A DNA stretch of 64,000 nucleotides from an uncultured Fusicatenibacter sp. (lineage in GTDB: Bacteria > Bacillota > Clostridia > Lachnospirales > Lachnospiraceae): assembly GCA_902493585.1 (NCBI GenBank), contig CABUPZ010000001.1:1-64000 (forward strand), given 5' to 3'. The notes beneath the pieces are model-generated. The model worked only from the letters and a program-made list of their open reading frames with translations. It did no database searches and was not told the origin of the DNA. A program made the position numbers and the translations under genes. This document shows, one piece after another, positions 59,769 through 64,000 of this stretch. Within the stretch, counting starts at the first letter, position 1. Each line of letters starts with the position of its first letter.

Positions 59769-61559
59769 TTAACTGTTCTGCAGAAAACTGTACTGCGACA
59801 TATAAAGATCATAATAAGCACCCTTTTGACGCAGCAGCTCCTGATGATTTCCCCGTTCCTGGATTTTTCCTTTATCTACATACAGGATCGTATCGCAGTT
59901 CTTGATCGTAGACAGCCGGTGGGCGATGATAAAGGAAGTACGCCCTTTCAGCAGTTCGTTCAGTCCTTTCTGCAGCGCGATCTCCGTTTCCGTATCGATG
60001 CTGGAAGTCGCCTCGTCGAGGATCAGGATCTTCGGATTCGCCAGCAGTGCCCGTGCAAAGGAAATCAGCTGACGCTGTCCTGCGGAAAGCCGGCTGCCCC
60101 GTTCGTTGACCTGCGTCTGATAGCCGTCCTCCATCTGCATGATAAATTCATGGGCGCAGACCGTCTTCGCCGCCCGGATCACCTCCTCGTCGGTGGCGGT
60201 TTTGTTTCCGTAGCGAATGTTGTCCATGATCGTCCCGGAAAAGATAAAACTATCCTGCATCATGACGCCCATCTGCGTCCGCAGCGAATGAAGCGTTACC
60301 TTGGAGATATCCACATCATCTACCCGCACGGTACCACTGTCCACATTGTAAAAACGACTCAGCAGATTGACGATGGTGGTCTTTCCCGCGCCGGTGGGTC
60401 CGACGATCGCAAAGGATTCTCCCGGCTGAGCGGTGAAGCTGACGTTATCCAGAATCTTTACGCCGTCCTCATAACTGAAATCCACATGGTCGAACGTCAC
60501 TTTTCCGGTGATCGGCGGCATTTCCACAGCATCGGGAGCATCCTTGACCGCCACCGGCTCATCGATGGTCTCAAAGATACGCTCCAGATAGGAAATCGCC
60601 GTCAGCAGAGAGTTGTAAAAATTCGCCAGCGTTGTGATCGGAGACCAGAAACGGCTGATATAGCTGGTGAATGCCACAAGAACGCCGACCGAAGCTCCGG
60701 ACACATCACGGCTGACCCACTGGACGATCACAACGTAGAGGAAGGCAGTCGTGACAACGGAGATCATATCCACCGTCGGTCCCATCATGAAATTAAAACG
60801 CACTGCTTTCATCCAGGAAGTCCGGTAGCTGTCGCTGAGACTGTTGAAGATCTCCCTGTTTTTCTCTTCCCTTACAAAAGACTGCGTCACCCGCACGCCA
60901 TTGATGCTCTCGGCAATATAAGCGTTCAGGTTCGACTGCTTATTGCTCTGGATCTGCCATGCCAGATGCTGCCGCCGCTTGATCAGCGCCGCAAACAGAC
61001 CCAGCACCGGAAGCCCGCACATGCACATCAGCGTCAGTTTCCAGTTGATGGAAACCATAAAGCCAATAATAAAGATCAGGCTGCAAAGATCCGTGATTGT
61101 ATTGATCAGACCATTGGACAGAAGGTCACTCAGGTTATTTACATAATTGACCACCCGTACCTGAATCTTTCCATGAGGTCTGTTGTCATAATAGGAAAAC
61201 GGCAGCTCCTGCAGATGCGCGAACAGATCCGTCCGAAGCTGATGGATTACACTCTGGCCCACCTGATTGGTGATCTGAATCTTTGCCTTCAGCGTGACTA
61301 CCGAATACAGGATCAGCAGCAAGGACAGGATACTGTAGCGTATAATCCCGTTCATGTCCCGTTCGGGAATGCACTGGTCGATAACTCTCATGAAAAAAAT
61401 CGGGATCAGCATCGTCAGCGCACTGGAGGAAAGCATCAGAATCGCTGCAAGAAACATTTTCTTTTTATGAGGTGCCACATACTTCCCCAGGCGAAGCAGC
61501 TGGCGGACGTCAAACTGCTCTTCTATGATTTCGTCTACGTCGTATTTATTTCTGGCCAT
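59769..61559 (-). CDS. ABC exporter subunit 1 (ABCB type)
   Basis: A 596-residue half-transporter: six transmembrane helices, then an ATPase with Walker A GPTGAGKTT, a signature altered to LSAGQRQ and Walker B ILILDEATSSID with an intact glutamate. It forms a pair with the next gene, like TM287/288 or BmrCD. It probably exports drugs, lipids or peptides. It overlaps the partner gene by 14 bases. A family B hairpin lies beyond its stop. Confidence 0.94.
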   Translation of the reverse strand: MARNKYDVDEIIEEQFDVRQLLRLGKYVAPHKKKMFLAAILMLSSSALTMLIPIFFMRVIDQCIPERDMNGIIRYSILSLLLILYSVVTLKAKIQITNQVGQSVIHQLRTDLFAHLQELPFSYYDNRPHGKIQVRVVNYVNNLSDLLSNGLINTITDLCSLIFIIGFMVSINWKLTLMCMCGLPVLGLFAALIKRRQHLAWQIQSNKQSNLNAYIAESINGVRVTQSFVREEKNREIFNSLSDSYRTSWMKAVRFNFMMGPTVDMISVVTTAFLYVVIVQWVSRDVSGASVGVLVAFTSYISRFWSPITTLANFYNSLLTAISYLERIFETIDEPVAVKDAPDAVEMPPITGKVTFDHVDFSYEDGVKILDNVSFTAQPGESFAIVGPTGAGKTTIVNLLSRFYNVDSGTVRVDDVDISKVTLHSLRTQMGVMMQDSFIFSGTIMDNIRYGNKTATDEEVIRAAKTVCAHEFIMQMEDGYQTQVNERGSRLSAGQRQLISFARALLANPKILILDEATSSIDTETEIALQKGLNELLKGRTSFIIAHRLSTIKNCDTILYVDKGKIQERGNHQELLRQKGAYYDLYMSQYSFLQNS

Positions 61560-63288
61560 CTGTCATTGCCTCCTTTCCGTACTGATGTTCAAAGACCTGG
61601 GCATAATAGCCGCCGTTCTTCAGCAGCTCTTCGTGGGTGCCCCGCTCACTGATAGTTCCGTTTTCAAGCACGAAGATCTGATCTGCGTCCTTGATGGACG
61701 AGATCCGGTAAGCGATGATAAAGATTGTATGGTTATCGCCAAGAGTTTTCAGCTGCTGCTGGATATAAGTTTCCGTCTCCATGTCCACCGCCGACGTGGT
61801 GTCGTCCAGAATCAGGATCGCAGGATTCTTGACCAGCGCCCGTGCCAGAGAAATCCTCTGTTTCTGCCCGCCGGACAGACCGACACCCCGCTCGCCGACG
61901 ATGGTGTCGTAGCCGTCCGAAATTCTCCGGATAAAGTTGTCCGCATCCGCCATCACAGAAGCCTTTTCCACCGTGTCAAAGGAACAGTCCGGTCTTCCAT
62001 AGGCGATATTGCCCTCGATCGTATCGGAAAACAGGAAGACGTCCTGCATTGCCATGCCGATATGATCACGGAGATTCTGCAGATTCAGCCGTCGAACGTC
62101 CTCCCCATCGATCAGAACTGCTCCGCTGGATACATCGTAAAAACGGCACAGAAGATTCATCAGCGTGGATTTTCCCGCTCCCGTCGGACCGAGGATTCCC
62201 ACCGTCTGACCCGGCTTTACATGGAAACTGATATTTTTCAGAATCTCCTTTCCGTCCGTCTGGTAAGAGACGTTGCAGAATTCCACTTCCCCCTGGTAAG
62301 CTTCCTTCTGTTTACATTTCCCGTGATTCCGGATCCGCGGCTCCACGGAAAAGGTACTGTAGATTTTCTCCACGGAAGTGATAAACCGCTGGATATCATT
62401 GATATACCATCCTGCCATACGCAGCGGCATATTCAGCATCCAGAGATACCCATTGACTGTCACCATATTTCCGACGGTGATCTCCCCCTGCAGCGCCAGA
62501 ATTCCGCCGTACAGCATCAGGACAACGGTCAGGATATTGGAGAATAGCTCAAACACAGGGACATATTTCGTCCAGATTCCGGCGCATGCCAGTTCCGCAT
62601 CCCGGTAGGCGTCATTTTCTTTCTCAAACTTCTCCATTTCAAAGTCTTCCTTTGCGAAAGCCTTCACCACCCGGTTGCCGCTGATATTCTCCTGCACAAA
62701 GGTATTCAGCGCAGAAAACTGACGGCGGATTCTATGAAACGCCGGCTTGACCGCCCGCATCTGAAGAAATGTGGTCAGCGCTGTAAACGGCAGAATACAC
62801 AGCATGCTCACCGCCAGCTGGACATTCACGGTAAACACCATGATCAATGCGAAAACAAAATACAACACACTCTCATAAATCGTATAAATCGTGGAAGCGG
62901 TAAAATTCCGGATCGCATCCATATCGCCGGTCTGCCGGGACATCAGGTCACCGGTCCGGTTCCGGTTAAAGAACTCAAAATCTTCTGCCAGAAGCTTCTG
63001 ATAGACCGCGTCCCTCATCTTATACAGGATTCCCTGAGAGCAAGTCTCAAAATTATACGGGACAACGAAACGCAGGATACTTCTGAAAACGGTCGCTCCA
63101 AGCAGAACCGCCAGGAGCCCCGGCAGCGCGTCGTAATTGCCGCCCTGGATCACGCGGTCAACAATCAATCCGGAAATCCGCGGACTGATGATCGCCAGCG
63201 CAGCCATCACCGTCACAAGGACAAATCCCAGGATAATTCTTGTCCGGTACTCTTTCAGGAATGAACAGAACCACTTCATAGGTGTCAT
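61546..63288 (-). CDS. ABC exporter subunit 2 (ABCB type)
   Basis: A 580-residue partner half-transporter with six transmembrane helices and an ATPase with Walker A GPTGAGKST and canonical signature LSGGQKQR. Walker B reads ILILDDTTSAVD, where the catalytic glutamate is aspartate. So one ATP site of the pair is likely inactive, as in other heterodimeric exporters. The start was set at ATG 63288 after GGAGGGG. A longer open frame (to 63378) has no site. It is the first gene of the pair. Confidence 0.92.
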   Translation of the reverse strand: MTPMKWFCSFLKEYRTRIILGFVLVTVMAALAIISPRISGLIVDRVIQGGNYDALPGLLAVLLGATVFRSILRFVVPYNFETCSQGILYKMRDAVYQKLLAEDFEFFNRNRTGDLMSRQTGDMDAIRNFTASTIYTIYESVLYFVFALIMVFTVNVQLAVSMLCILPFTALTTFLQMRAVKPAFHRIRRQFSALNTFVQENISGNRVVKAFAKEDFEMEKFEKENDAYRDAELACAGIWTKYVPVFELFSNILTVVLMLYGGILALQGEITVGNMVTVNGYLWMLNMPLRMAGWYINDIQRFITSVEKIYSTFSVEPRIRNHGKCKQKEAYQGEVEFCNVSYQTDGKEILKNISFHVKPGQTVGILGPTGAGKSTLMNLLCRFYDVSSGAVLIDGEDVRRLNLQNLRDHIGMAMQDVFLFSDTIEGNIAYGRPDCSFDTVEKASVMADADNFIRRISDGYDTIVGERGVGLSGGQKQRISLARALVKNPAILILDDTTSAVDMETETYIQQQLKTLGDNHTIFIIAYRISSIKDADQIFVLENGTISERGTHEELLKNGGYYAQVFEHQYGKEAMTDGQK

Positions 63289-63609
63289 AAGTAAAAACCC
63301 CTCCTCCGTCTTAATGCTTTTCTGTCTTTGTATGGATTTTTGTTTTCCGGTGCAGCATTTTGCAAAGAACCGGACCATTTTCCAGAACGTGTTTTCTTAA
63401 TTGGTCAAGTTATTTCTTCAACGCTGTACTGGTTTGCATTCATTCATGAATGTGTACCCTTATAATAAAAAATCCTGCCGAAAAAGAAATGTATTTTCTT
63501 GTACTCTTTTTGTATTATTTTGTGGGGGGGGACGAAAACGGCGGAGCCGGTCCCTCCCTGTACGGCGGCGCGGCGGGGGCAAAATTCGTCCCTTTCCACA
63601 AAAAACCAT
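63289..63609. other. Gap with GC-rich hairpin, no gene
   Basis: GGGACGAA (63529-63536) pairs with TTCGTCCC (63585-63592) around a very GC-rich loop (CGGCGGCG). A palindrome CATTCATGAATG lies at about 63439-63450. No gene is supported. Confidence 0.4.
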
Positions 63610-63638
63610 TTGCATTGCAACAGAAGCTGATTTACAAT
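63610..63638 (+). promoter_or_regulatory. Promoter of the AraC-like gene at the window end
   Basis: TTGCAT (63610-63615), 17-base spacer, TACAAT (63633-63638). Confidence 0.65.
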
Positions 63639-63674
63639 AGAAGAAATGGTTCTTCTGGGAGAGGTAATCTGCTT

Positions 63675-64000
63675 ATGTGTCAGCCGCAATACGATATTAC
63701 TTTCGAGGATTTGAATCCTACGTTTTTATTTTCCTGTGAGATCCTGCGTCACGAAACCGAGCAGGCGCACAGTCATGATTTTATTGAGATTGGAATTATT
63801 CTGGACGGAGAAGGGGAATTTTCTGTGGACGGGCAGATATTTCCGGTTCGTAAAGGCGATCTCCTGCTTTTCAATCCTGGAATGATCCATCAGAGCCGCC
63901 GAATCAGCGGAAAAGTCCCGACAACAGAATTTTACGCCGGTTTTTCCAATATTCATTTTCGGAATATGGAGTATAATCAGATTCGTTTTCCGCAAAGAAC
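63675..64000 (+). CDS. AraC-family regulator, N-terminal part (cut by window end)
   Basis: ATG 63675 with GGGAGAGGT upstream opens a frame that is still open at the last base (108 codons). The visible part is a cupin sensor domain: EQAHSHDFIEIGIILDGEGEF, then GDLLLFNPGMIHQ, as in AraC regulators of carbohydrate uptake. The helix-turn-helix half lies beyond the window. It is divergent from the ABC exporter pair. Confidence 0.82.
   Translation, partial: MCQPQYDITFEDLNPTFLFSCEILRHETEQAHSHDFIEIGIILDGEGEFSVDGQIFPVRKGDLLLFNPGMIHQSRRISGKVPTTEFYAGFSNIHFRNMEYNQIRFPQR

Noticed and set aside
59826..61652. 608-codon open frame on the plus strand
   Set aside because: It is antisense to the ABC exporter genes, His/Arg-rich and without a recognisable domain; codon-bias shadow.
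63401..63689. Open frames of about 80 codons on both strands
   Set aside because: Low-complexity translation of the GC-rich islet; no ribosome site.
1..64000. CRISPR array, prophage or insertion sequence
   Set aside because: No regularly spaced direct repeats, no transposase, integrase or phage structural genes seen on either strand.

Overview
The window looks like a chromosomal segment of an anaerobic Firmicute of class Clostridia, most likely family Lachnospiraceae (Blautia / Mediterraneibacter-like). The signs are a glgC-glgD pair, the protein families present (DUF5721-like, VanZ, cytidylate-kinase-like), strong Gram-positive ribosome binding sites, moderate GC with AT-rich gaps, and an 'orphan selD' gene set. 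The family is inferred from gene content; no 16S gene is present. There is no phage, plasmid, insertion sequence or CRISPR array. Most genes are core metabolism.

1-5.6 kb: tRNA-Met, a HIT hydrolase, an AraC regulator divergent from a short 40-residue peptide gene, an XdhC-type maturation protein, and glgC-glgD for glycogen synthesis. 5.6-17.3 kb: one long leftward operon of 15 genes for molybdenum and selenium. It reads modE-like regulator, selD, yedF, yqeB, a MoeA-like protein, moaC, moaA, a MOSC protein, mog, modA, modB, modC, a cysteine-desulfurase-like enzyme, a DUF3343 Se/S carrier, and yqeC. Together they import molybdate, build molybdopterin and make selenophosphate, apparently to mature a selenium-dependent molybdenum hydroxylase that is not in the window. 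17.5-24.5 kb: an AEC transporter, a phosphoesterase, the purine genes purE-M-N-D, a membrane-anchored HTH protein and a decayed homocysteine methyltransferase.

24.5-33.5 kb: a leftward pyrimidine operon (pyrC-F-K-D-E) that continues into a small 50-residue membrane protein, VanZ, a small membrane protein, an HD hydrolase, an M29 aminopeptidase and a GNAT enzyme. 33.5-44.2 kb: a cold-shock gene behind a terminator-bearing leader RNA, DegV, CorA, a CIRCE-controlled htpG with an acidic insert, lrgAB, a broken VanY-type peptidase, two tandem cytidylate-kinase-like genes and crcB. 44.2-48.9 kb: an IclR regulator divergent from a KDPG aldolase (fused to a VOC-like domain) and two PfkB sugar kinases, a 2-keto-3-deoxygluconate module. 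48.9-64 kb: small proteins, a HAD phosphatase, a MocR regulator lacking the PLP lysine, glnS, an alpha-mannosidase with an AGE-family isomerase, tRNA-Thr, a heterodimeric ABC exporter and the 5' part of another AraC regulator.

Two families of short dispersed palindromes recur in the gaps. The most interesting items are the Mo/Se maturation operon with its likely ModE operator, the AraC-operator-micropeptide unit, the cold-shock leader RNA, the MocR Lys-to-Arg change and the repeat families.
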